Source: Pogonophryne albipinna
Lineage: Eukaryota; Chordata; Actinopteri; Perciformes; Artedidraconidae
Direction of reading: 5' to 3'
NCBI GenBank assembly: GCA_028583405.1
Contig: CM053247.1
Coordinates: 11,237,063-11,301,062, forward strand
Length of the DNA: 64,000 bases
The position numbers and the translations under genes are program-made. The notes beneath the pieces were generated by a model. That model saw only the letters and a list, made by a program, of their open reading frames with translations, ran no database searches and was not told where the DNA came from. This document shows positions 54,726 through 64,000 of the stretch, in pieces; positions within the stretch are counted from its first letter, which is position 1; each line of letters opens with the position of its first letter.

Positions 54726-56089
54726 CTGTGCAAATAATCGAATGAATAGAACAAGGAATTAATGCATTATATTAAATACCTTAAAGGTTATCTTTATAAC
54801 ATTTGTTCAATATATCCAATACTTCTATAAATGTTGTTGATAAGAAAATGATTGAGATTATATAGTGAAAGAGGAAAATAATAAACAAAACTAGGCTGGA
54901 TTAGAAGATTATAATTACTACTATAATTGATTTCTTTCAAATTCAAGAGCTGATTACCGAATGAGACGCATATGGCCATCTATGTGCCACAAGCTGTTAG
55001 GAAAGGGCACATAGTAGGTTCTCCTAGCCACAGTCTGGCCCCATCTCTGTGCTGCTGCAGCTGGATTGATTTGCTTTAGAGTCTCTCTAACTCTTCTTCT
55101 TTGTACCACAATCCCTTCTGCGTGCAGGTATGCCCTCATCATCTGAAAGTGGTTAATTTAAAAAGACAAATAAGATACAGAACATTTTCTATAAAATATT
55201 ATATATAAAAAAAAATCTAAAAGGGAATATAAACTAGTATGCTTACTTCTGAACCTGATCTAGGAAACTGGTTGTGGAGTCTCCTGACATGCTCTTCTAG
55301 GTCAGGATCACTAATGGTAGTGAATCTGTTCCTTGCTGAAGTATTTAAAGAAATCATTTTTTTATGAAGGAATGAGGAGGAACAGCCCAACATCCTTGCC
55401 ATTGCTCTCACGGTAAAACCTTGACCTAGGAGCAGCTCAATTTGCCCCCTCGTTATGTCAAGAGCAGGTCTTCCTCGTCTTCCTTATGATATGGAAATAA
55501 AAAAGGAAAATATATAATATCAATTATATAAACATGTATAATTATTATAACAGTTCATCAGAACGTTCATCAACAGAACAATGAGTTTTTAAATGTTAAG
55601 TAAGTCTGTTAACAACAGGTCACATTAATATTCATGTGAGTTCAAACAAAGTTATATAAACTGGTAAAAAAAAGTGGCGTAGTAATCAGCAGCGAACCGC
55701 TTATACGCGTGTATGTTGGTGTATTCACGGCATTCATTTTGTTATTCTACAGTAGTGTTGTTTTATAGTTATTAACCCAATTTGTGTTCTTTGAAATTGA
55801 AAAATATATCGCATTGTGTTTGTTACTTTCGTTGCAGTTGTATATGTCTTAAGTGGCTTGGCTTCCTATTCATGGACATGCTTTTATTTTGAAGGAGAGG
55901 TAGCGCTGTTGACAGGAAGTTGTTGTTGCTTTGGAAACAACGTGACAGAGATTAACGGAGAAAAGTAATATCTAAAGACTGAGAAAGTAAACGATAACGT
56001 TTATGGTTAAGTGTTAGTACCCCCCGAACAAGCTCTTACGGTGATATTGGAGATTTCAATACATTCAAATAAAACAAAAACGGGAAAAA

Positions 56090-56190
56090 AAACAAACAAA
56101 ACGAATATCCGAATAACGAAATTGAAACCCGAATAGTATTCCAACGAACGAATATTCGGATATTCGAATATTCAGGTACAGGCCTAAAGT
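56090..56190. repeat. GAATATTCG-rich palindromic repeat
   Basis: Clustered gaatattcg, cgaatatccg and attcgaatattc words within intron 1 of the integrase gene; probably an end of a short transposon. Confidence 0.4.
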
Positions 56191-56591
56191 CAAGGCAAGT
56201 CATTTATCAATGTTAGTTAGTAACTCACTTGAATGCACAAGGTGTGCTGCATGGAAACCAGTATGTAGGGCATTGGAAGCTTGAGGTCCGGAGATGAAAG
56301 ATCTGAGATCAGTGAGACTTTGAACTATATCCTGCACAGCCTCGGCGCCAATAGTATCTCCAACCCTTCTTACGTTAGCTATTGAGCTGTTGATAGCGTA
56401 AACTTCTGTTCGGCCCAAAGATCCTTGATTAAATGCTCTTTGAATCTCAGTACATCTTCTTCTTATACGTCTCAGTACAACGCCCGCCATCTTGTGTTTG
56501 AACTTCTGTGAAGATTGATGGGCGAGGTCTATCTTAAGAGCCAATAGGAGACCGATATGCATCCACTAGTTAACTAGTTGCAGTTCATATG

Positions 56592-56634
56592 GCTCACTAG
56601 TGAACGTGAAGGCCATACACGTTCACTAGTGAGC
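56592..56634. promoter_or_regulatory. perfect 17-bp inverted repeat over the predicted transcription start
   Basis: GCTCACTAGTGAACGTG (56592-56608) and its exact reverse complement (56618-56634) are separated by 9 bp and centred on 56613. Each arm holds an ACTAGT. The TATA box of the minus-strand promoter places initiation near 56607-56612. The same sequence occurs in the copy near 62166-62208. Confidence 0.8.
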
Positions 56635-56680
56635 CTATATATGCAAATAAAGCAGACGGGACCCAGATTCTGATTGGTCA
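56635..56680 (-). promoter_or_regulatory. minus-strand promoter: CCAAT, octamer, TATA
   Basis: Read leftwards, the CCAAT in CTGACCAATCAG (56677-56673) is followed by the octamer ATTTGCAT (56648-56641) directly joined to TATATAG (to 56635). The ATG of the integrase gene is at 56490. This layout is that of a compact Pol II promoter. Confidence 0.65.
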
Positions 56681-57493
56681 GTTCAGCTCTGTGAGGGAGA
56701 GCCTGAGGGGGCGTTCTCCTGCGATGTTTTTTGCAAGGTCTTGAAGACGTGAGGTGCATCAGTCGGTATTTAGTGCCTACTGTTAACATATTGTCCGTGG
56801 GAAGTCAGTCAGTGTGTGTTTTGCCTAGAAAAATACATGTTTCTGCTTCTGCTTTGCTCCGCTTTGTGTGTGTGTGTTGGTACGAATGTGCGCACGCTTG
56901 TGTGTGAGAACACCGGCACTCGAGACACAAAAGTAGAGGAAGTGATCGTGGGACATTTTATCAGCGGTGCTCGTGAAATGAATAAAGCTGAAACACTGGA
57001 CAGATCTTAAAATCAGGGTAACGATAGATCCGTATGAAGATAAACAACCTCTCCATATTTTGCCTTAGACTAATATTTACGGAAGTCACGACGATCTCTC
57101 AAAGCTGTGATCTGAAGAGGGTTTCTTCCTCTTTCTATCCATCAATAATGTCCCTCTGTTATCACAGTGTCATTCTAATCCAGCACCTTTCAAATTGCAG
57201 CTTAATAAAATGTTTTAAAGAGGATCTATATTCCTGTCTGCAGTCCTCAGGCACGTTTCTAATTTTAAGAAAGTCTTCAATGTTCTTACCTAATTTGATA
57301 TACAATCATATGATCATAATTACACAAATAATTTTGTTTTATATTTGTGTAAATATGGTCATATTACTGTATTTTAAAACAGTGTATTTAAGCTCTTAAA
57401 TATACTATTTGGGCTGGGTGGCGCTCTATAGCTTAGGGCCAATAGGAGACCTCGATGCATTCTTTCCCCTCCTCCTCATTAGCATTCTGTGCA

Positions 57494-57875
57494 ACTAGTG
57501 TGACTAGTGCGCATTTGGGATCCACTAGTACCACTAGTGAACATTTTAAGCCTCACTAGTTCACTAGTGGAATTTAAACGCATCTCACTAGTTAACTAGT
57601 AAAGGGCAAAGGGTTCACTAGTTAACGTGTAGACATTTTGAGCCCCACTAGTTAACTAGTAAGGTCAAAAGAGGCGTCAACTAGTTAACTAGTTAACTTT
57701 TAGCCTTTACTAGTTAACTAGTGAGTTATTCTGGGTGCGACTAGTTAACTAGTGCAGACAAATGTTTGCCACTAGTTAACTAGTTGTGCTTCTTTTGTGT
57801 GACTAGTTAACATGTCAGAGCTTTTGCAGCGCACTAGTTAACTTGTAAGAATTTTAGGGTCACTAGTACGGTCAG
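57494..57875. repeat. phased palindrome array, full sites (~30.7-bp spacing)
   Basis: Units begin at 57494, 57524, 57555, 57587, 57617, 57647, 57680, 57709, 57740, 57771, 57802, 57833 and 57862. Most are ACTAGTTAACTAGT or a variant changed in the second half (for example ACTAGTTAACGTGT). Early units are two ACTAGT 8-9 bp apart. The mean spacing of 30.7 bp is close to three turns of B-DNA. The spacers are unique. Confidence 0.93.
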
Positions 57876-57881
57876 AGGGCC

Positions 57882-58095
57882 ACTAGTTCATCAAAAAGCT
57901 TACACGTTGGGACTTTGGCGTTACTAGTGCTGCTCCTGGCGTCACTAGTAAGGCATATGTGGTAACTAGTCGGACAAAAGTGCCACTAGTTGCTGAAAAA
58001 GAGCGACTAGTGTAATGTTTTATTCAACTAGTAAAGCAGAGTGCCAAACTAGTTTGACCATATATCTAACAAGTGAAATCAAAGAGCCAACTAGT
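57882..58095. repeat. phased half-site array (~20.7-bp spacing)
   Basis: ACTAGT or a one-base variant begins at 57882, 57902, 57923, 57944, 57965, 57985, 58006, 58027, 58048, 58069 and 58090. Intervals are 20 or 21 bp, two turns of B-DNA. Many spacers have a central run of A or T (for example gctgaaaaagagcg, gacaaaagtgcc). Confidence 0.93.
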
Positions 58096-58163
58096 GTAGG
58101 TCGCTGCCGTCTGATATCAAGGAAATTGAATAAATACTCAAATGGCTTGCCATATCTGTGTCA

Positions 58164-58455
58164 CTAGTTTATTAGTGTCTCCTCTAAGGCTTCACTAGTT
58201 AACTAGTGAGATAAAGTGTGTGCAACTAGTTAACTAGTAAGGTCAAAACAATTGTACTAGTGTATCTAGTGGACAATTTGGACCTCACTAGTTAACTAGT
58301 GCACATTTTGAGCCTCACTAGTCAGCTTAGAAGACCAAAACAGGCTTCAACTAGTTAACTAGTGAACATGTTGCCTTCACTAGTTAATGTGTATGCTGCA
58401 ATATGCATCCACTAGTTAACTAGTTGCCGTTCATATGGCCAACATGTTAACTAGT
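58164..58455. repeat. phased palindrome array, second full-site block
   Basis: Units begin at 58164, 58194, 58225, 58256, 58287, 58317, 58350, 58379, 58411 and 58442 (mean 30.9 bp). Part of it is a diverged direct repeat of the first block at an offset of 670 bp (58317/57647, 58350/57680, 58379/57709). The last two units are followed by a promoter-like head similar to 56555-56685. Confidence 0.92.
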
Positions 58456-58533
58456 CAGCCATAGGCAAATGAAGCAGACGGGACCCCGATTTTGATTGGT
58501 CAGTGTCCAAACTGAGTGAAGAGCCTTTTAAGC

Positions 58534-58749
58534 AGTGGCGGCTGGTGTTTTTTTTTCTAGGTAGGGCTGTACCACAAAAAATCTATTTCAGCAAACAACC
58601 CAGAATGACTTAATGCAAAAAAAACAGTAGTTTCAGTGTTAATTTATCAGTCTTAAATTGTAATGCCTCCATAAACAATTTAAACATTTGAGACTATGTA
58701 CAAAAACTTAAAAAACAATTGCATTAGCAATACTTGCATATATATGTAT
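58534..58749 (+). mobile_element. possible hAT left end, unpaired
   Basis: CAGTGGCGGCTGGTG at 58534 resembles the terminus of the element at 39174 (CAGTGGCGGCTGGTGG in reverse). I did not find a matching right end. Confidence 0.4.
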
Positions 58750-59472
58750 CAGGGTTTCCGTTAGCCGGTATTTACCGGTTTTTAGCTGGTCAAATTGAAT
58801 AAAAACCGGTAAATTCAAAATCTGCCGGTCAAAATGTCCGATGCTCCGATCGATTGGCCGCCGATCATTATCGGCCGATATTCACTCTTAATAGCTTGAT
58901 CTGTGCTCTCTATAGGCCGATCAGGAGAGCTGGATCTGATCGATATGGACATAAACGCGAGTGAAGTGTAACCGGACGGGAGAGAGAGATCAGATCAGCT
59001 GCTGAGTCTGACCTGAAGCCCCGCCCACTGTTTAGCGTGCTGCATGAGAAACTGACGGGCTGTCAGGAGAGAGAGGGAGGGAGAGAGGAAAAGAGAGGAT
59101 CCGTTTCTCCCGTGTTATTATTCAAAGTTAATGTAAACTTTTGAATAATGTACTTTATCTACTACAAGTAGTTTCTTTGAATGTAATAATGATGTTGTTT
59201 GTTGTTTGTGGAGTCATTTATTGAAAAATGAATCTGAATTTTTCGATCTGTTACGATTATAAACTGAAGCAATATAAAAATGACTCCCATTAACTGAGTT
59301 TTAAACATCAGCATATCCGGTCCTAGTCCGGTAATTACCTGCTAACGGAAACTCTGCTACACAATTCTTATTATTATTATTGAAACATGACCGGTAAGTT
59401 TCAAATGTGTCCGGTAAAATAAATTCTGTTCGGACATTTGACCTGCGAGAAAAAATCCTAGCGGAAACCCTG
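58750..59472. mobile_element. hAT-type MITE with perfect 8-bp TSD (ATATGTAT)
   Basis: The ends CAGGGTTTCCGTTAG and, reversed, CAGGGTTTCCGCTAG are flanked by ATATGTAT at 58742-58749 and 59473-59480. An internal GCTAACGGAAACTCTG near 59340-59357 looks like a second right terminus, so the unit may be composite. It is non-coding. Confidence 0.88.
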
Positions 59473-59477
59473 ATATG

Positions 59478-59480
<3 letters not shown>

Positions 59481-59514
<34 letters not shown>

Positions 59515-59535
59515 TATATAATATATATATATATA
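59481..59535. repeat. (AT)n microsatellite
   Basis: TA repeats directly beside the hAT TSD, interrupted by gatgtataata. Confidence 0.85.
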
Positions 59536-60089
59536 AGTTCAAGTTTATTTGCATTAAAAACGTGTGTTTAAACCCTTCTGTTCAAAGTTGATATTTTGTT
59601 TCTTAAAAGATTAAATCTTTAAAAACATGCCGTTTGCCATTTTTAAAGTTTGATGGAAGAAATTAAAATATAGGTCTCTGACGTGGAGAATCCGTGTATC
59701 TACCGTCCAATATTTTTTCTTTATTAAACACGTAAACGGAAGAGCGTCTGAGAAGCGTTTTTGCTTTTTACCTGACTAAATGGTCAAATGGTCCTTGGAG
59801 CGAGGGGCGGGGCCAAACTCACGGAAGTGATTTCAAAACAAAGCACTCGTTTGCTAAAATCACACTTTGAATCACTACAGTATCCTGCTGAAGGACCGGT
59901 GATTATTATAAACAAGTGGAATTTAGCGATCACAACGAAAACGGCCAAGATACATATTGAGCCCAGAAAATGGATGTTATTAAGGGCTGTAAATATAATA
60001 AGCCTCTGTCTAAAATGGAAAACATTGTTAGGAGATTTAAACTATACAGCGGTTCTGCACTGCGGTCACTCAGGCGTCTCTCGAATTTG
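59536..60089. other. intergenic, no gene seen
   Basis: A 114-codon frame at 59788 has no recognisable domain and is not supported by splice or codon features. Confidence 0.4.
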
Positions 60090-60760
60090 TTTTTTCAAAT
60101 CAGCTGCTCTTCATTATTCCTGCTATATTTGATGAGTGATACAAATATTTGTTACCACAAGTTCTTAAGAAAACTGACACTGTTGGACTCAGTTCTAGTT
60201 TGAATTCTACCAGAAATAAAATGAAGTACTTTTACTGTGTACTTTGTGAGTAATCCTCTGTCAGAGTCCCCTCCTTAGTAGGCTACATAATGCATGTTTT
60301 CTGCTGTCTTTGATGAATGATAAAAATATAATTTTACCATTAGTTCTTAATGAAATTGATACTGTTTGACTTTGTATTAGTTAGCCTACTACTTACAATA
60401 CATTGAAGTACTTTTACTGTGTATTTTTTGAGAAATACTCTGTCAAAGTCCGCTGCTGAGAACACAATCAAGCCACTTCTGCTTAGTTTGATGAGGGAAT
60501 TCTTTTTTGTTGCCATTAGTTCTTCGTGAGATTGATCCTGTTGGACTTGTTGGATCCTGTCAGTACTAGTGAAACTACCCCACAAGTACTATGAAGTACT
60601 TACTGTGTACTTTTCCATCAATCCTCTGTTAATGTCCCCTCCTGAGAACAAGAATGCATGTTTCTCTGCTATTTTGAATAAGCGTTAAAAAACCTTTCTT
60701 CATGAGACTGATATTGTTGGACAGAGTATTTTAAGAGGATATGATGGACATGATACCAGC
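60090..60760. repeat. degenerate ~185-bp tandem repeat
   Basis: The word gaagtactttactgtgtact (with variants) begins at 60223, 60405 and 60593, 182 and 188 bp apart. Between them gttcttaatgaaattgatactgttgga-like and cctctgtcagagtccc-like words recur in order. There are about 3.5 units. Confidence 0.75.
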
Positions 60761-62065
60761 AATATTTCCAGTCAGTACTCCGGCAGCAGAATTTTACACC
60801 TTGGAAAGTCTTTAGAGTCTGGCTAGCTGGTCTATCCTTCAGCACACTGACACACTCTGTCACTCTTGTTGGCTTCTTATGATGCTGCTGTCTTTTAATA
60901 TATAATTATTCCTCTGCCGCTAGTTCATTCCTCGCAGATTCTTCAGTCTCATCAGCCTCATCCTTCCATCAGTCCCAGTCAACGCCTCCAGCACACTTCC
61001 AGTGTCTGACTCCATATGATATTGTCCTGATGCTGTAAGGGTCATGCCCCATGATCACATCATGACCCCTCTAGAGTCTGAGTGCCAGGGACCTCATATT
61101 ATGTCTGTCATTAATGTTAAATCACCCATTATAACAATTGTCTTTCCTTTTTTCTCTTGTCTTAACGGAATAGTCCTGTCTTTAAGTATAACCCAATGTA
61201 AAGTCCTTTTCCTCCACCATTTTAAGGCTTCAAAAACAGGCATTTTTACTGTATGTGTTTGGAGAAATGACACAATCAATAGCCCTGAATTGTACTTTAT
61301 AAACTATGAATCTTGTGGTGCTTGAAGAAATACACACTGGCTAAGCCGGCCAGATTATATATATATATATGCCTTTTTTGGAGCCCTTTTTTGCAATATT
61401 TATTAAAATGTCACTAGTTATTTAAACAAACCACTATCTGAGGATAATACAAGCAACCATACAACGCCCTTTATCTAGAGAGCCATTGAAGCCCATGAAG
61501 AATTTATCCTTTCACAAATCTTTTCAACTGCACTATTTGTGCAGACAATTTCTGGGTACTATCTGTGCAGACAATTTAAAATATTCTTCATTTGCAGTAT
61601 TTTTTTTAAAAAGTGTTCAGAAAGACTGCATCAATTATATGCTATATATATATATAATATCAATATTTGTATTAACTAACCAAAGTCAATTTAAATAGCG
61701 GGCAAAAATTGGTTAATTGCCATGCATCTGGTGTTTCATATAGTTTACGTTCAATTTCAAACTATTTTAGGCAGAAAAACGTATTGACTAAAACTTTTTT
61801 AATAATTTACTATAATTTAGAAAGGTTTTTGTGAGAAATCATTTCAAAAGTAAAGTTCATTCAGTATTTCAGTATGAACTATTTGATAGCCCTTATTATA
61901 ATCATTAAGTCCTTAAAGTTGTAAAATGCACTAAAAGCCGAATCTAGATTTATTTTCTGTCTCCATTCATTCCACTGAGCCGAGAGTGGGAGCTCGGGGC
62001 GGGGGCTTAAGGGGCGCATGCTCTGTGAAAATCAAATATTAACACATATTTCTGGGATTCCATGT
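60760..62065. other. intergenic, weak repeats only
   Basis: No coding gene or RNA seen. The part 61860-62060 (cagtatgaac, tagcccttatta, gttgtaaaatg) is distantly related to direct repeat A at 17583. Confidence 0.45.
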
Positions 62066-63358
62066 TTGTGTTTGAACTTCTGTGAAGATTGATGGGCGAG
62101 GTCTATCTTAAGAGCCAATAGGAGACCGATATGCATCCACTAGTTAACTAGTTGCAGTTCATATGGCTCACTAGTGAACGTGAAGGCCATACACGTTCAC
62201 TAGTGAGCCTATATATGCAAATAAAGCAGGCGGGACCCAGATTCTGATTGGTCAGTTCAGCTCTGTGAGGGAGAGACTTAGGGGGTGTTCTCCTGCAATG
62301 TTTTTTAGCAACGTCTCGAATACGTGAGGTGCATCAGTCGGGTATTTAGTGCCTACTGTTAACATATTGTCCGTGGGAAGTCAGTCAGTGTGTGTTTTGC
62401 CTAGAAATATACATGTTTATGCTTCTACTTTGTTCCGCTTTGTGTGTGTGTTTTTGTTGGTGCGAATGTGCGCACGCTTGTGTGTGAGAACACTGGCACT
62501 CGAGACACAAAAGTAGAGGAAGTGATCGTGGGACATTTTATCAGCGGTGCTCATGAAATGAATAAAGCTGAAACACTGGACAGATCTTAAAATCAGGGTA
62601 ACGATAGATCCGTATCAAGATAAACAACCTCTCCATATTTGCCAAGACTAATATTTACAGAAGTCACGGCGATCTCTCAAAGTTGTGATCCGAAGAGGGT
62701 TACTTCCTCTTTCTATCCATCCATGTCACTCTTTTATTACAATGCCATTCTAATCCAGCACCTTTCAAATTGCAGCTTAATAAAATGTGTTAAAGAGGAT
62801 CTATATTCGTGTCTGCAGTCCTAAGGCAACTTTCTAATTTTAAGAAAGTCTTCAATGTTCTTACCTAATTTGATATACAGTCATATGATCATAATAACAA
62901 AAATACTTTTGTTTTATATTTTTGTAAATATGGTCATATTTTAAAACAGTTTATTTAAGCTCTTAAATAAACTATTTTGGCTGGGTGGCGTTCTATAGCT
63001 TAGGGCCAATAGGAGACCTCGATGCATTCTTTCCCCTCCTCCTCATTAGCATTCTGTGCAACTAGTGCGACTAGTGCACATTTGGGATCCACTAGTACTA
63101 CTAGTGAACATTTTAAGCCTCACTAGTTCACTAGTGGAATTTAAACGCATCTCACTAGTTAACTAGTAAAGGGCAAAGGGTTCACTAGTTAACGTGTAGA
63201 CATTTTGAGCCCCACTAGTTAACTAGTAAGGTCAAAAGAGGCGTCAACTAGTTAACTAGTGAACCTTTTGCCTTTACTAGTTAACTAGTGAGTTATTCTG
63301 GGTGCGACTAGTTAACTAGTGCAGACAAATGTCTGCCACTAGTTAACTAGTTGTGCTT
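62066..63358. repeat. duplicated module, copy 2 (promoter, palindromes, array start)
   Basis: Corresponds to 56492-57792. The head palindrome, octamer-TATA promoter and spacer module are kept. Array units start at 63061, 63091, 63122, 63154, 63184, 63214, 63247, 63276, 63307 and 63338, exactly the spacing of copy 1. No integrase exon lies beside it: similarity stops at the point of the integrase start codon. The right end is cut near 63360. Confidence 0.92.
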
Positions 63359-63359
63359 A

Positions 63360-63480
63360 TTTTTAGTGCTGTCAAAATTATCGCGTTAACGGCGGTAATT
63401 AATTTTTTGAATTAATTGCGTTAAAATATTTAACGCATTTAACGCATGTGCAGAATGGCCCGCCCCATACGTGCCACCAG
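63360..63480. mobile_element. terminal fragment of a DNA transposon (AGTGCTGTCAAAATTATCGC)
   Basis: This terminus, with repeated gcgttaa and attaatt words, is seen at the ends of a common fish DNA transposon. Only this end was recognised. Confidence 0.45.
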
Positions 63481-64000
63481 TGGCAGCGCCAGGGTATGGC
63501 TGGGGTAGGCTACACCCATACCAAGAAATGGCTTAGCCCCACCATGAAAAATGATGTTAAAGTAAGCAAAATAAAGTCCGCCAACTCGCGCGGAGTAAAT
63601 TGCACAGGCAGCAGTTAGTAAGATTGATTTCAGTAGCCACTTGTCTGGAAATACCGAAGACCAGAAACGGTTTTGAAAACTTTTGTCACGTAGTGATCGT
63701 CTTCTCAATAGAACATCTTTGATAATGTCGGTGTTGTTGCAGTAAGTCCCGACGGAGAATACTTTTGCTGTAGTACAGGGGTGCACATAACTGGTACGCC
63801 GGTTTGCGTACCGGCGTACTTGTGAAGCTTTTCCAGAAGGCGGTTAGATCACCGGACGACAGAGTCGGTCTCCGTGTGCACAGACAGGGCTGCTGTTAAC
63901 GTCGGTCTGTACAACGGCATTGTGCCAAAACTACGCCAACCGGCTGCGGAGGGAGACTTCCCCCCCTTCACTGGAGAACTGCGCTAAAACAGCTGATCAC
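63480..64000. other. transposon-like termini, no gene
   Basis: Fragments such as ccagtggcagcgccagggta (63478) and caggggtgcacataactgg (63776) look like hAT ends. No target duplications or frames with motifs were found before the window ends. Confidence 0.35.

Larger units (their letters stand above)
54001..56490 (-). pseudogene. multi-exon DDE-integrase-type gene, frameshifted, 3' end at the gap
   Basis: Exons on the minus strand: 56490-56229 (start MAGVVLRRIRRR, donor gtgagt), 55482-55247 (MARMLGCSSSFLHKK, a helix-turn-helix-like region, donor gtaagc), 55142-54958 (MMRAYLHAEG to WHIDGHMRLIR, donor gtaatc) and 54725 leftwards. The integrase core shows D in WHIDGH, D in RSDHGGEN and E in HNQRIERLWRD. 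It matches the integrase-core family that is multicopy in fish, not a retroviral pol. A one-base frameshift lies near 54542, and another break with missing sequence near 54340. The tail continues as LFRHAWNNHRLR and EGMLANREQ up to the gap. Splice junctions agree in phase. Its promoter lies in the phased palindrome region described separately. Confidence 0.8.
56492..57792. repeat. duplicated module, copy 1 (promoter, spacer module, array start)
   Basis: Matches 62066-63358 with small differences. The order is promoter and palindromes (56492-56700), a 700-bp AT-rich module, then the array from 57494. The 700-bp module contains an AATAAA near 56982. Confidence 0.9.

Noticed and set aside
56816..57010. 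64-codon frame with a signal-peptide-like start in the duplicated module
   Set aside because: Copy 2 has a 4-bp length difference in the GT-rich stretch that shifts this frame, so it is not conserved as coding.
57494..58455. CRISPR array (short palindromic repeats with unique spacers)
   Set aside because: The genome is a vertebrate, the repeats are only 6-14 bp, their spacing changes from 31 to 21 bp in blocks, and no cas genes are present. Phased binding sites explain it better.
59788..60132. Possible small gene of 114 codons
   Set aside because: No recognisable motif, no splice signals, and it runs into the degenerate tandem repeats.

Overview
The window is a piece of a ray-finned (teleost) fish nuclear genome. 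The evidence is a vertebrate bicarbonate-transporter gene with GT-AG introns, dense fish-type hAT elements with 8-bp target-site duplications, L2-like LINEs, tRNA-derived SINEs, long microsatellites and a gamma-type endogenous retrovirus. A 1,000-base run of N (53001-54000) is an assembly gap.

Layout. 1-11945: the 3' half of slc4a4 (electrogenic Na/HCO3 cotransporter NBCe1) on the + strand, seven exons and a long 3' UTR. The 97-bp exon and the following 80-bp exon preserve the two alternative C-termini known from mammals. 13048-14876: two phase-compatible exons of an unidentified gene, the second split by a hAT insertion. 15487-17555: a complete hAT unit carrying the C-terminal half of a ZMYM/TTF-type transposase. 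17583-19442: interleaved duplications. 19695-27738: a minus-strand, 5'-truncated endogenous retrovirus with an open env, an almost complete pol broken by two frameshifts, and the end of gag separated from pol by a single in-frame UAG. 27739-33590: an L2-like LINE interrupted by three younger insertions. 33600-35560: a decayed gene with possible FEN/PIN-like features, then tandem repeats. 35841-44060: piggyBac-like and hAT elements, LINE tails, a 34-bp perfect palindrome and a large minisatellite. 46249-48434: a foldback element with about 480-bp terminal inverted repeats. 49192-51560: a solo-LTR-like unit, a satellite and an internally deleted L2-like LINE. 51815 to the gap: a second copy of the hAT family seen at 13307.

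The most unusual part is 54001-58455 with its partial copy at 62066-63358. A decayed multi-exon DDE-integrase gene (minus strand) has a recognisable promoter whose predicted start lies at the centre of a perfect inverted repeat. Upstream stretches an array of the palindrome ACTAGTTAACTAGT and of its half ACTAGT. Full sites recur every 30.7 bp and half sites every 20.7 bp on average, close to three and two helical turns. The spacers are unique but often hold a short A/T tract. The duplicate keeps the same spacing. I read this as a helically phased protein-binding array tied to the integrase element, possibly an autoregulatory or transposition-end structure; that function is inference.

Only slc4a4 is confidently an active host gene. 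Most other coding sequence is transposon- or retrovirus-derived and broken.
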